NCBI GenBank assembly: GCA_036759185.1
Contig: DAIOVD010000106.1
Location: 1 to 14,716, forward strand
Direction of reading: 5' to 3'
Length of the DNA stretch: 14,716 nucleotides
From: CAMDMI01 sp036759185
GTDB taxonomy: Bacteria > Bacteroidota > Bacteroidia > Cytophagales > Flexibacteraceae
Within the stretch, counting starts at the first letter, position 1. Every line of letters starts with the position of its first letter. A model generated the notes under the pieces. It did no database searches. It saw nothing but the letters and a program-made list of their open reading frames with translations, and was not told the DNA's origin. A program made the translations under genes and the position numbers. Below, in pieces: positions 1 through 7,143 of the stretch.

Positions 1-2
1 AT

Positions 3-1004
3 GTATTCCGGAAATTTCAGGTTCGGGATACGTTGCGTTGGTTTCAGGATCTGGGTGTCAGTATTGTTCCTGAAGCTGACGGAAGGATGTTTCCGTCGAC
101 CAACAACAGCCAGACGATTGTCGATGCGCTACTGAAAGTTTCTAAAGGCCCTCATTTTTCTTTGAAGCTAAATTCGGCTGTCCGTCGGCTTTCTCCTCGA
201 CCTGAAGGTTTTGAACTTGAACTGGAATCAGGTGAAACCCTTTGGAGCCGGAATGTGCTGGTGGCTAGTGGCGGAAGTCCGTCCGGAAATGGTTTCGTGT
301 TTCTCAAGGATTTTGGGTTTTCGATTGTTCCGCCGGTACCATCCTTGTTTACGTTTAATGTGGTAAACCATCCATGGAAGGAACTGATGGGCCTTTCGGT
401 TCCGTCCGCAACTGTGAAATTGGATAAGACCGATTTGTCGTTCACGGGTCCTGTTTTGGTTACCCATTGGGGCTTCAGCGGACCGGCCGTTCTAAAGCTG
501 TCAGCCTTTGGTGCCCGGTTGCTGCAGGAGAGAGAATATCGCTATTCCTTTTCGGTTGACTGGCTTCCGGAGTTGTCTGTTGAAGAAGTTGAAAAACAGT
601 TGTTTGCATTTCAACTGGCCAATCCCAGAAAGCGCCCGGATCAATCGATGATCTTTCCGTTACCCAAACGACTTTGGGAAAAAATCTGTAAGGAATCGGG
701 TTTATCAGCTTATTTCAACTGGGCCGAGGCAGGAAAAAAGAAGATCCAGGAAGCAACAAAATTGCTGAAAAAGAAAATGTTTTCGGCGAATGGAAAGACA
801 ACCTACAAAGAAGAATTCGTCACCTCAGGCGGAATCGATCTGGATGAAATACATCCGGAAACCTGTCAGTCGAAGCGATTTCCAGGATTATTTTTTGCCG
901 GAGAAGTTCTAAATGTCGATGGCGTGACGGGTGGATTCAACTTTCAGGCCGCCTGGAGTACAGCTTTTAGTGCATCGGCTGAAATTGTCCGCTCACTGAA
1001 ATAG
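3..1004 (+). CDS. BaiN/HI0933-family NAD(P)/FAD-dependent flavoprotein (5' truncated by window)
   Basis: This is the C-terminal 333 residues of a flavoprotein of the HI0933/YhiN/BaiN family, usually about 400 residues long. The frame is open to the window edge, with in-frame codons before the first possible start at 33 (TTG), so the true start lies upstream. The N-terminal GxGxxG dinucleotide-binding motif is therefore not visible. Visible marks are DGRMFPS (about residues 26-32 of the fragment), a GG-containing strand before the central domain, and the C-terminal FAD-contacting stretch FAGEVLNVDG...GGFNFQ.AW from about residue 298. The family reduces unsaturated substrates in some gut bacteria, but most members have no known substrate, so no reaction is assigned. 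The gene converges on the DUF502 gene with a 10 bp gap. Family assignment is firm; function is unknown. Confidence 0.9.
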   Translation, partial: VFRKFQVRDTLRWFQDLGVSIVPEADGRMFPSTNNSQTIVDALLKVSKGPHFSLKLNSAVRRLSPRPEGFELELESGETLWSRNVLVASGGSPSGNGFVFLKDFGFSIVPPVPSLFTFNVVNHPWKELMGLSVPSATVKLDKTDLSFTGPVLVTHWGFSGPAVLKLSAFGARLLQEREYRYSFSVDWLPELSVEEVEKQLFAFQLANPRKRPDQSMIFPLPKRLWEKICKESGLSAYFNWAEAGKKKIQEATKLLKKKMFSANGKTTYKEEFVTSGGIDLDEIHPETCQSKRFPGLFFAGEVLNVDGVTGGFNFQAAWSTAFSASAEIVRSLK

Positions 1005-1014
1005 CGTTCCGGTT

Positions 1015-1566
1015 TCAGCTTTTGTGAAACGCAACACCCCCCGAAACCACAAACTTCATCGCTTCTGCGCTTTTCCAATCCATGGGTTGAATCCGGAGAA
1101 CCGGCACCAGCATCACTTCACCGGAAATGTTGTAGGAATGTGGAAAATAAACGGCGGTGTAGTCTGTGTTCAGCACGGGTTCAATTGATTTCTGGGTAAT
1201 GAATCCCACCTTGAGAATGCCGGATCCCGGAACCAGTTCCACCAAAACCGGCTGGTCAAACTTTCGCTTATCTCCCACAAAGGCAGAAAGGAGGTCTTTC
1301 AGAGAAGAATAAATAAGGGCTGCCAGCGGAACTTTGGTGATAATTTTCTCCAGATAGCCCAATAAAGGATTGATGAGAAGTGTCTGACTCAGGGCTCCGA
1401 TCATAGTGATGGAGGAAACCAGAATCAAAATTCCCAGACCTGGAAACTCAATGTGCAACAGCTCATCCACATACCGAAGGGCCGACACAAGAATGTAAAT
1501 CGTAATGGTCACAGGCGCCACCAGCACCAAACCCCGGAAAAAGGAAGCCAGTATTTTTTGAAACAT
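1015..1566 (-). CDS. DUF502 family inner-membrane protein
   Basis: This is a 183-residue membrane protein of the DUF502 family, related to the plant COV/LCV proteins. The first hydrophobic segment spans about residues 8-28 (FFRGLVLVAPVTITIYILVS), and the second about 43-66. A soluble C-terminal part follows, with family-typical PLLG near 67-70, a mid-protein VELVPGSGILKVGF-like strand, and a closing VVSGG. The length is slightly short of common members (about 200). The ATG at 1564-1566 fits because MFQKIL runs directly into the first helix. The gene is transcribed towards the flavoprotein gene and away from the family 9 glycosyltransferase gene, with 81 bp between the divergent starts. No biochemical role is established for bacterial DUF502 proteins. 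Family confidence is high; function is unknown. Confidence 0.88.
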   Translation of the reverse strand: MFQKILASFFRGLVLVAPVTITIYILVSALRYVDELLHIEFPGLGILILVSSITMIGALSQTLLINPLLGYLEKIITKVPLAALIYSSLKDLLSAFVGDKRKFDQPVLVELVPGSGILKVGFITQKSIEPVLNTDYTAVYFPHSYNISGEVMLVPVLRIQPMDWKSAEAMKFVVSGGVAFHKS

Positions 1567-1602
1567 GCGATTCAGAATAAATTCAGAAACGACAAATTAC
1601 GG

Positions 1603-1610
1603 TATGTTTG
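1603..1610 (+). promoter_or_regulatory. Candidate Bacteroidota-type -7 promoter element for the GT9 gene
   Basis: TATGTTTG matches the Bacteroidota primary-sigma consensus TAnnTTTG exactly. It lies 38 bp before the TTG start at 1648. I see no TTG at the expected -33 distance, so support is partial. It sits in the gap between divergent genes, where a promoter is needed. Confidence 0.4.
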
Positions 1611-1647
1611 GGCTTTCCACGGAAATGCCGGCCTGAATTGAGCCGGT

Positions 1648-2865
1648 TTGATCCGGAATTTCTCTGCAAAATTTGTGAAGGCCCCCATCAGCGAACTGAT
1701 ATCCAACTGGGTGTACCGGTTTAAATACCCATTTAAACTCTGGGTTTATGAGCTGATTGATCAGTGGATCCTGTTTTCTGTTCCATATCGTCCCCAAAAG
1801 AAAATACTTATTTACAGACTGGATCTGATCGGGGATTACCTGATGTGCCGGCCATTTTTTTCGGTTTTGCGGAGAGAGAAACGTTGGGAAGATTTCTCGT
1901 TCTCATTAGCCGGAAACCAGCAGGTAAAAGAACTGGCAGAATCGATGGATTCAACTGTTTTTACCGATTTTATCTGGATCGACCGTGCCCGTTTTATCAA
2001 CAGCTGGGGATATCGGTTCCGGATTCTGCGTGCCGTCCGTCATGCTGGATTTGAAATGGTGCTTTATCCATCCCATACCCGGCAATACTGGCTTGAGTCG
2101 ATTGTTCGGGTAAGTGGATCATCAAAAGTCTACACGGGTAAAGCGGTCGGGCATTACATGAGTTCATCCGAGAAGTCCTGGTCAGATCATGTTTACAAAA
2201 GCCATCTTTCGACCGGACCTGTCCCTTTATTTGAGTTTTACCGGAACCGTAATTTCTTCGGCTATTTTTCGGAAGAAGCTTCCCGGCTACCTGGACTGAT
2301 GGATCAAAATCTTCCTTACAGTAATTCGAATTTTGAGTCCGGCCAGAAGGTTATATCAATTGCACCCGGAGCCAGTACCCGAAACCGTCGCTGGCCTTTG
2401 AGTAATTTCGGAGAACTGCTCCTGAAATTATCAGAAAGCAGGTCAATCGAAGTGAAAGTCCTCGGAGGCCCGGTTGAATTCTTGCTGGGTGAAGAATTGA
2501 TTCAAATGCTGCCCGGAATTCCGGTTCAGAATCTGGCTGGAAAACGTTCCTTAACTCAATCGATGGAAGAACTTCGAAATTCAGATCTCCTGATTTCAAA
2601 TGAATCATCGCCGGTTCACATGGCCGCCACCACTGGAACGACTTGTATTGTCATCAGTCAGGGAAATCATTTTGGCCGTTGGAATCCGTATCCAAAAGAG
2701 GTTGCCAGCTGGATTCAAACGGTTTATCCTGCCTCCTTCGGGGAAGTGAATGACAAATACGATTCTCTGGCGGCAATGTATCACGATGGTTCTGAGGAAG
2801 ATGTGGCCGGGATTTCAGTGGACCATGTGCTGGAAGCGGCAAGGAATCTCCTGAATGGAAACTGA
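1648..2865 (+). CDS. Glycosyltransferase family 9 (heptosyltransferase-like) protein
   Basis: This 405-residue protein has the GT9 GT-B fold. Visible marks are the N-terminal strand-loop ILIYRLDLIGDYLMCRPFF (about residues 53-71), the donor-side IAPGAS...RRWP (about 238-250), and NESSPVHMAA (about 318-327) followed by HFGRWNPYP. GT9 enzymes transfer heptose or related sugars from nucleotide donors to LPS core or O-antigen at the cytoplasmic face. The NESSPVH variant, in place of NDSGPMH of classical WaaC/WaaF, points to a side branch, so the donor should not be assumed to be ADP-heptose. About 50 residues precede the catalytic domain. The start is uncertain: an in-frame stop at 1639-1641 limits it to TTG 1648 or later GTG codons at 1675 or 1711. 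TTG 1648 is favoured because a TAnnTTTG element at 1603-1610 would give a leader of about 30 nt. It is separated from the polysaccharide operon by the PSP1 gene. Confidence 0.85.
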   Translation: MIRNFSAKFVKAPISELISNWVYRFKYPFKLWVYELIDQWILFSVPYRPQKKILIYRLDLIGDYLMCRPFFSVLRREKRWEDFSFSLAGNQQVKELAESMDSTVFTDFIWIDRARFINSWGYRFRILRAVRHAGFEMVLYPSHTRQYWLESIVRVSGSSKVYTGKAVGHYMSSSEKSWSDHVYKSHLSTGPVPLFEFYRNRNFFGYFSEEASRLPGLMDQNLPYSNSNFESGQKVISIAPGASTRNRRWPLSNFGELLLKLSESRSIEVKVLGGPVEFLLGEELIQMLPGIPVQNLAGKRSLTQSMEELRNSDLLISNESSPVHMAATTGTTCIVISQGNHFGRWNPYPKEVASWIQTVYPASFGEVNDKYDSLAAMYHDGSEEDVAGISVDHVLEAARNLLNGN

Positions 2866-2898
2866 GTTTTCAATCAGCAACAATCAGTTGAAAAACAG
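2862..2898 (+). terminator. Possible AT-rich hairpin terminator after the GT9 gene
   Basis: An imperfect inverted repeat begins at the stop codon: CTGAGTTTTCAA (2862-2873) against TTGAAAAACAG (2888-2898), with a 14-nt loop. It is followed by GATTTTGTT, which is T-rich but not a clean T tract. The loop also holds part of a short direct repeat CAATCAG (2871-2877 and 2881-2887). The stem is weak, so this is only a candidate. Confidence 0.3.
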
Positions 2899-2971
2899 GA
2901 TTTTGTTATTCTCTGAAATGTTCAGCACATAGAAATTGCCAATGGCCTCACCAATGAAGATCAATTTGACC

Positions 2972-2979
2972 TATCTTTG
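2972..2979 (+). promoter_or_regulatory. Candidate Bacteroidota-type -7 promoter element for the PSP1 gene
   Basis: TATCTTTG is an exact match to TAnnTTTG and lies 50 bp before the ATG at 3030. It would place transcription start near 2985 with a leader of about 45 nt. No convincing -33 TTTG is seen at the usual spacing. The remainder of the 2866-3029 gap shows nothing else I can name. Confidence 0.42.
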
Positions 2980-3029
2980 GCGACCTAAAAAAATGAGTCA
3001 CCAGTAAATCAGACCAGAAAGAGCGAACA

Positions 3030-4529
3030 ATGGGATGCGGATCGTGTAGCAGTGGAGGATGTTCCATCAAGTCAGGAAGCAGTAAAACCGGCTCCTGCAG
3101 TGGCTGTGCCGGAGGTAGCTGCAATATTCTGAGCACAACCGACTGGCTGGGTGATATCATGGATTGGGTAAACGAAAGTTACCGGAATCTGGTCGAGGTT
3201 CGTTTTAAAGCAGGCCGTAAAGAATTCCATATCAACAAAACAGGTAAGCGCTTGTACACCGGAGATGGTGTAATGGTCGAAACCGGTGCGGGTTATCATT
3301 TGGGATTTGTATCTCTTCAGGGAGAAATGGCGCATCTTCAGCTGAAGAAAAAGGCACCCAAAACCAGTTTTGATGAGTTGAAAGGCATAGTCAGACTGGC
3401 AACGGATAAAGATTTCGAACGCTACGAAGAAGCCAGAAACCGCGAACTTCCTTCCTTGTACCGAACCCGTCAGGTGGTACACGAACTGAAACTACCAATG
3501 AAATTGTCGGATGTGGAGTTTCAGGCAGACGGAACAAAAGCTTCTTTCTTTTATTCAGCTGAAGAGCGTGTCGATTTCCGCGAGCTGATCAAAATGCTCG
3601 GGGGCGAATTCAAAGTAAGAGTCGATATGCGGCAGATCAGTCTCCGTCAGGAAGCCGGTCGCCTCGGAGGAATCGGAACCTGCGGACGGGAACTTTGTTG
3701 CTCTACCTGGCTGACCGATTTTAAAGGTGTGGCTACGTCGGCTGCCCGTTACCAGAATCTGTCGCTCAATCCAACCAAATTATCAGGACAGTGTGGCCGC
3801 CTGAAATGCTGCCTCAACTACGAGCTCGATACATATCTTCACGAACTGAAGGATATCCCTAAAGTGGATAAGGATCTGCAGACTGAAAAAGGATATGCTC
3901 GCCTTCAGAAGACCGATATTTTCAGGAAGGTGATGTGGTTTGCTTACAGCGGGGATGAAAGCAACTGGATCAAGATCGACATCAGCCGGGTGGCCTTCAT
4001 CATAGAACAGAATAAGAAAGGTGTGAAACCTCAGGCTTTGACCGAAGAGGAGGAATTCATCATTGAAGAGGCACAATCGGAAGTGAAAAACGAAGATCTG
4101 ATTGCGCTGGATAAGAAATTCTCAAAAAATAAGAAGAAAAAGAAACCGTCATCCGGATCACGGCAGGGAGGACAACCAACAGGAGGTGGCGGTAACCGAC
4201 CTTCGTCCGGACCGAAACCACAGGGAAACCAGGGCAAACCCAATCCCGGAAGTGGCGCTCCAAATCCAAACCGACCTCCATCCGGAAACCAGCCTCGTCC
4301 GAATCAGGGTGGAAACCGACCACCGAATCCTCCGCGAAATAATGCGGGGAGCCAACCCAACCAACCAAAGCCAAATCCACCGGAAGGAGGTCAGCCAAGG
4401 CCGGAAGGCGGTGCCAATCCCGGACAGAATCCCAATCCTGGGAAAAAACAGGGAGGAAGGCCAAACAACCGCAACCGGGGAAATCGGGAAAACCGTCCAC
4501 CTGGTCCGCCCAAGCCACCAGAAGCCTGA
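3030..4529 (+). CDS. PSP1 domain protein, RicT/YaaT-like, with disordered C-terminal tail
   Basis: This is a 499-residue protein in three parts. Residues 1-31 hold two copies of CxxCx4C (C3/C6/C11 and C23/C26/C31) in a Gly/Ser-rich segment. Residues about 50-340 form the PSP1 region, with the cysteine motifs C218-GREL-C223-C224 and C255-GRLK-C260-C261. In Bacillus RicT/YaaT, cysteines of this region help bind iron-sulfur clusters in the RicAFT complex, which affects RNase Y-dependent mRNA processing. Whether this homologue does the same is inference. From about residue 355 there is a Lys-rich linker (KKFSKNKKKKK), then about 130 residues of Pro, Gly, Asn, Gln and Arg with repeated NRP/PNP/GGNRP units, predicted to be disordered. 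Similar tails occur in Bacteroidota PSP1 proteins as I recall. The ATG at 3030 is supported by the purine-rich AGAAAGAG upstream and the MGCGSC opening. Confidence 0.88.
   Translation: MGCGSCSSGGCSIKSGSSKTGSCSGCAGGSCNILSTTDWLGDIMDWVNESYRNLVEVRFKAGRKEFHINKTGKRLYTGDGVMVETGAGYHLGFVSLQGEMAHLQLKKKAPKTSFDELKGIVRLATDKDFERYEEARNRELPSLYRTRQVVHELKLPMKLSDVEFQADGTKASFFYSAEERVDFRELIKMLGGEFKVRVDMRQISLRQEAGRLGGIGTCGRELCCSTWLTDFKGVATSAARYQNLSLNPTKLSGQCGRLKCCLNYELDTYLHELKDIPKVDKDLQTEKGYARLQKTDIFRKVMWFAYSGDESNWIKIDISRVAFIIEQNKKGVKPQALTEEEEFIIEEAQSEVKNEDLIALDKKFSKNKKKKKPSSGSRQGGQPTGGGGNRPSSGPKPQGNQGKPNPGSGAPNPNRPPSGNQPRPNQGGNRPPNPPRNNAGSQPNQPKPNPPEGGQPRPEGGANPGQNPNPGKKQGGRPNNRNRGNRENRPPGPPKPPEA
4141..4526 (+). 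repeat. Degenerate low-complexity coding repeat (PSP1 tail)
   Basis: This stretch encodes the Pro/Gly/Asn-rich tail of the PSP1 protein. Short units such as CCGGAAACC, AATCCC and GGTGGAAACCGACC recur with variation. The biased composition leaves other frames open (for example 4102-4533 on the plus strand and 4060-4518 on the minus strand), but those are by-products of the repeat. Confidence 0.6.
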
Positions 4530-4555
4530 TTAGTTTTTTTTAATCTTTCTTAGGC
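4524..4555 (+). terminator. Possible terminator-like palindrome after the PSP1 gene
   Basis: GCCT-GATTA (4524-4532) can pair with TAATC (4541-4545) and AGGC (4552-4555), with a bulge on the 3' side. A run of eight T lies at 4534-4541. The T run sits in the loop and not after the stem, so a classical intrinsic terminator is doubtful. It is nevertheless the only structure between the PSP1 stop and the operon promoter. The rest of the 4530-4660 gap shows nothing recognisable, including no ops/JUMPstart element. Confidence 0.22.
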
Positions 4556-4639
4556 AGAAAGTTGACTTTTATCCCTGCTATCTGATTCCGGATATTGTGG
4601 ATTTGAAGGTAATTATCTGGCAAACAACATATTATAAAA

Positions 4640-4671
4640 TTGGGCTACATCCGCAATAAGACTTAATTTTG
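4640..4671 (+). promoter_or_regulatory. Promoter of the polysaccharide operon (Bacteroidota type)
   Basis: TAATTTTG at 4664-4671 matches TAnnTTTG exactly and is followed by CGCACC, a context common for Bacteroidota promoters. ATTG ending at 4642 could serve as the -33 element with a 21-nt spacer, slightly longer than usual. Transcription would start near 4678, giving a leader of only about 12 nt before the GTG at 4690. This is the best promoter candidate in the window. Confidence 0.55.
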
Positions 4672-4689
4672 CGCACCTTTTAACAAACA

Positions 4690-7134
4690 GTGTCACAAAC
4701 AAGGAACGACGGCGCCAGCAGCGATTTACTCCGGTTATTTTACCGGATCACCAACTATTGGTTGCTTTTTCTTATTTGTACTGTACTGGCTTTGGCCGTT
4801 GCTTTTGCCTATGTCCGGTACACAGAAAAGGTCTATAAAATTTCAACCACCATCCTTCTTCGGGACAATGCCTCCAAAGATTCGGGGATGGAAATGCTTT
4901 TCAAGGATCTTGGAATTGGTGGAGGCAAAAAGAATCTCGAAAATGAGATTGAAATCCTCCGGTCCTACTCCATCAGTAAAAAAGCAATTGACAGGCTCGA
5001 TTTCAAGGTGTTTTATTTTGCCGAAGGAAACATCCGGACCACTGAGATTTACAAGGCGAATCCATTTGAAGTGGTCATTGATTCCATACCGGAAGAATAT
5101 GCCGGTACCGCTTTCTACATAAAAAAGGTAGGAGTGAATGAATATCAGCTTCACGACCAGTATGAGAAAAGCTTCTTTGACCCTCAAAGTCATGACTTTT
5201 CCCTGACCAAAAGTAAATCCCTCCCAACCCGTGCCAATCTCAGGTTTGGGATTAGCTATGTTCTGGGTGATACCCGATTCAGGATTGACTATAACCCTGA
5301 AATTATGAAAGAGTACAATGAAGTAACGTTGTTCTTTTTCATCCTAAACGAAAGTGATCGCCTTGCAGGACAATACCAAAGCCGGCTTCAGGTAAAACAA
5401 ATCAATAAACTTTCCACCATTCTGGACCTGAGCCTGGCAGGAAAAAATGTCCAGAAGGAAGCGGATTTCCTCAATACCCTTATACAGGTGTATTCAGAAA
5501 ATCTGTTGGAAGAGAAGAATAAGGTGGCATCCAATACCATTCAGTTTATTGACAACCAGCTCACTGAGATCACCGTTTCACTTCAGGATGCGGAAGAGCA
5601 ACTGAAGTATTTCCGGACCAATAACAAAATCATGGATCTCAGTTTTGCCGCCACAAAGGCGTTTAACAAACTGGATGCTCTGGAATCAGAAAAAGCGCAG
5701 ATTGTAGTGAAGAGAAAATACTTTGATTACCTGCTCAACTATATCCGAACCAACGATGTTCTCAAAGAAGTAGTAGCTCCTTCTGCCATCGGGATTGACG
5801 ATCCTCTTCTTACTTCATTGATACAGCAGTTGTCAAAGCTCATATCCGAAAGATCGGTTCTGGCTCTCACAGCTAAAGAGAAAAATCCGGCCTGGTTTGT
5901 TCTTGATGATAAAATCAATTCCGTGAAGAAGGAACTGGTGGAAAACCTGAAAAGCATCATTGCCAGTTCCCAGATTACGCAGGACGACATCAATAAGCGG
6001 ATTGAAGCACTGGAGAAAAGTGTGGATCAGTTGCCGGACAACGAAAGACAACTCGTGAATATCCAGCGTAAATTCAATCTGAACGATAACATCTATACCT
6101 ATCTCCTACAAAAAAGGGCAGAAGCCGGAATTTCCCGGGCCGCTAACATTCCGGATTGTCAGGTGGTGGAAGAAGCCTCGGTCCGTTCAGCCAGCCTTGT
6201 GGCTCCGAAAAAGGTCATTGTTTTTGCCATTGCCCTTTTTCTGGGTCTGATGGCACCACTGACCATCACTCTGGCCCGTATCTGGATGAATGACAAAGTC
6301 CTGAGCAAAGAAGATCTCGAAAATGAATCAAATATTCCCATTGTCGGGATGGTTGGGAATAGTGAGAACTTTGGAAATCTGGTCACCCACAACAATCCAA
6401 GAGGAGCTGTCACCGAAGATTTCCGGTCCATCAAACTAAACCTGCCCTACCTTCAGACACGAAAGGATATTCAGGTTTTGTGTGTGACTTCCTCTGTTCC
6501 AGGGGAAGGCAAAACATTTTGTTCCGTTAATCTCGCCTCGGTTTATGCCATGTCCGGGAAACGCACATTGGTTTTGTTTGCTGATTTACGAAGACCCAGG
6601 ATTGACAAAGAGCTGGAGGTAAATACCGATTTCGGCTTAAGTAATGTTCTTATTGGCAAAAGTAAGCTGGCCGATGTGATTCAGGAATCATCCGTGAAAA
6701 ACCTGTACGTTCTCACTTCCGGCCCGACACCTCCCAATCCGGCTGAACTTTTGGGCGACCGTAAAATGGATGAGGTAATGGAAGAACTGAAGAAATCCTT
6801 CGATTGCATCATTATTGATACTCCTCCGCTTGGCCTGGTGGCAGATAGTCTTCTGATGTTGAAATACAGCGATGTAACCTGCTATATTGTTCGCCACAAC
6901 TATACACGAAAGCTGTTTCTCCGCAAGATCAATGAGATGTTTGAAGAAAAGAAAATTCACAACATCTGCCTGATCATCAATGATATTGCAGGCGATACTG
7001 TCGGGTATGGATATGGGTATGGTTACCGATATGGAGGTTACGGTTACCACCATTACGGATATTTTGATGATGAGAGCACAACATTCTGGAAAAAGCTCAT
7101 CAAATCCATAACAGGCCGGTTTTTTAAGAAATAA
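4690..7134 (+). CDS. Wzc-like polysaccharide co-polymerase / BY-kinase (tyrosine autokinase)
   Basis: This 814-residue inner-membrane protein should control chain length and export of the polysaccharide made by the genes behind it. It has an N-terminal Wzz domain with a first membrane helix at about 20-42, a long periplasmic part with coiled-coil character (about 260-480), and a GNVR-like region (about 445-490). A second helix follows at about 505-527, then a cytoplasmic BY-kinase domain. The kinase shows Walker A VPGEGKT (about 603-609), Walker A' FADLRRP (about 630-636, usually D/A-D-x-R-x-P) and Walker B CIIIDTPP (about 706-713). The C-terminal tail at 773-796 contains nine tyrosines in YGYGYGYRYGGYGY-type order, the expected autophosphorylation site. 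The GTG start is forced: the codon at 4681 in the same frame is a stop and no other start lies between. The gene leads the operon, 9 bp before wecB. No cognate phosphatase is seen in the window. Confidence 0.93.
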   Translation: MSQTRNDGASSDLLRLFYRITNYWLLFLICTVLALAVAFAYVRYTEKVYKISTTILLRDNASKDSGMEMLFKDLGIGGGKKNLENEIEILRSYSISKKAIDRLDFKVFYFAEGNIRTTEIYKANPFEVVIDSIPEEYAGTAFYIKKVGVNEYQLHDQYEKSFFDPQSHDFSLTKSKSLPTRANLRFGISYVLGDTRFRIDYNPEIMKEYNEVTLFFFILNESDRLAGQYQSRLQVKQINKLSTILDLSLAGKNVQKEADFLNTLIQVYSENLLEEKNKVASNTIQFIDNQLTEITVSLQDAEEQLKYFRTNNKIMDLSFAATKAFNKLDALESEKAQIVVKRKYFDYLLNYIRTNDVLKEVVAPSAIGIDDPLLTSLIQQLSKLISERSVLALTAKEKNPAWFVLDDKINSVKKELVENLKSIIASSQITQDDINKRIEALEKSVDQLPDNERQLVNIQRKFNLNDNIYTYLLQKRAEAGISRAANIPDCQVVEEASVRSASLVAPKKVIVFAIALFLGLMAPLTITLARIWMNDKVLSKEDLENESNIPIVGMVGNSENFGNLVTHNNPRGAVTEDFRSIKLNLPYLQTRKDIQVLCVTSSVPGEGKTFCSVNLASVYAMSGKRTLVLFADLRRPRIDKELEVNTDFGLSNVLIGKSKLADVIQESSVKNLYVLTSGPTPPNPAELLGDRKMDEVMEELKKSFDCIIIDTPPLGLVADSLLMLKYSDVTCYIVRHNYTRKLFLRKINEMFEEKKIHNICLIINDIAGDTVGYGYGYGYRYGGYGYHHYGYFDDESTTFWKKLIKSITGRFFKK

Positions 7135-7143
7135 ACTAACAGA

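Noticed and set aside
1..3. ATG at the first base of the window as a gene start
   Set aside because: It is in a different frame from the flavoprotein. The coding frame (from position 3) is open to the left edge and carries family-consistent residues before any start codon, so the gene begins upstream.
996..1032. Hairpins between the convergent flavoprotein and DUF502 genes (GTTTCA 1012-1017 with TGAAAC 1025-1030; CTGAAA 996-1001 with TTTCAG 1013-1018)
   Set aside because: Stems are only 6 bp, alternatives overlap, and no T tract follows on either strand, so a terminator cannot be supported.
1567..1647. TAATTTG on the minus strand (near 1594-1600) as the DUF502 promoter
   Set aside because: It is one base short of TAnnTTTG and has no -33 partner, so it was not listed as a feature.
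4060..4533. Long open frames on both strands over the PSP1 tail (143 and 152 residues)
   Set aside because: They are shadows of a low-complexity Pro/Gly/Asn-rich coding region, have no recognisable domain, and lie wholly within a supported gene.
7000..7065. Tandem TATGG/TACGG units as a mobile or regulatory repeat
   Set aside because: They are in frame and encode the tyrosine-rich tail expected of a BY-kinase.
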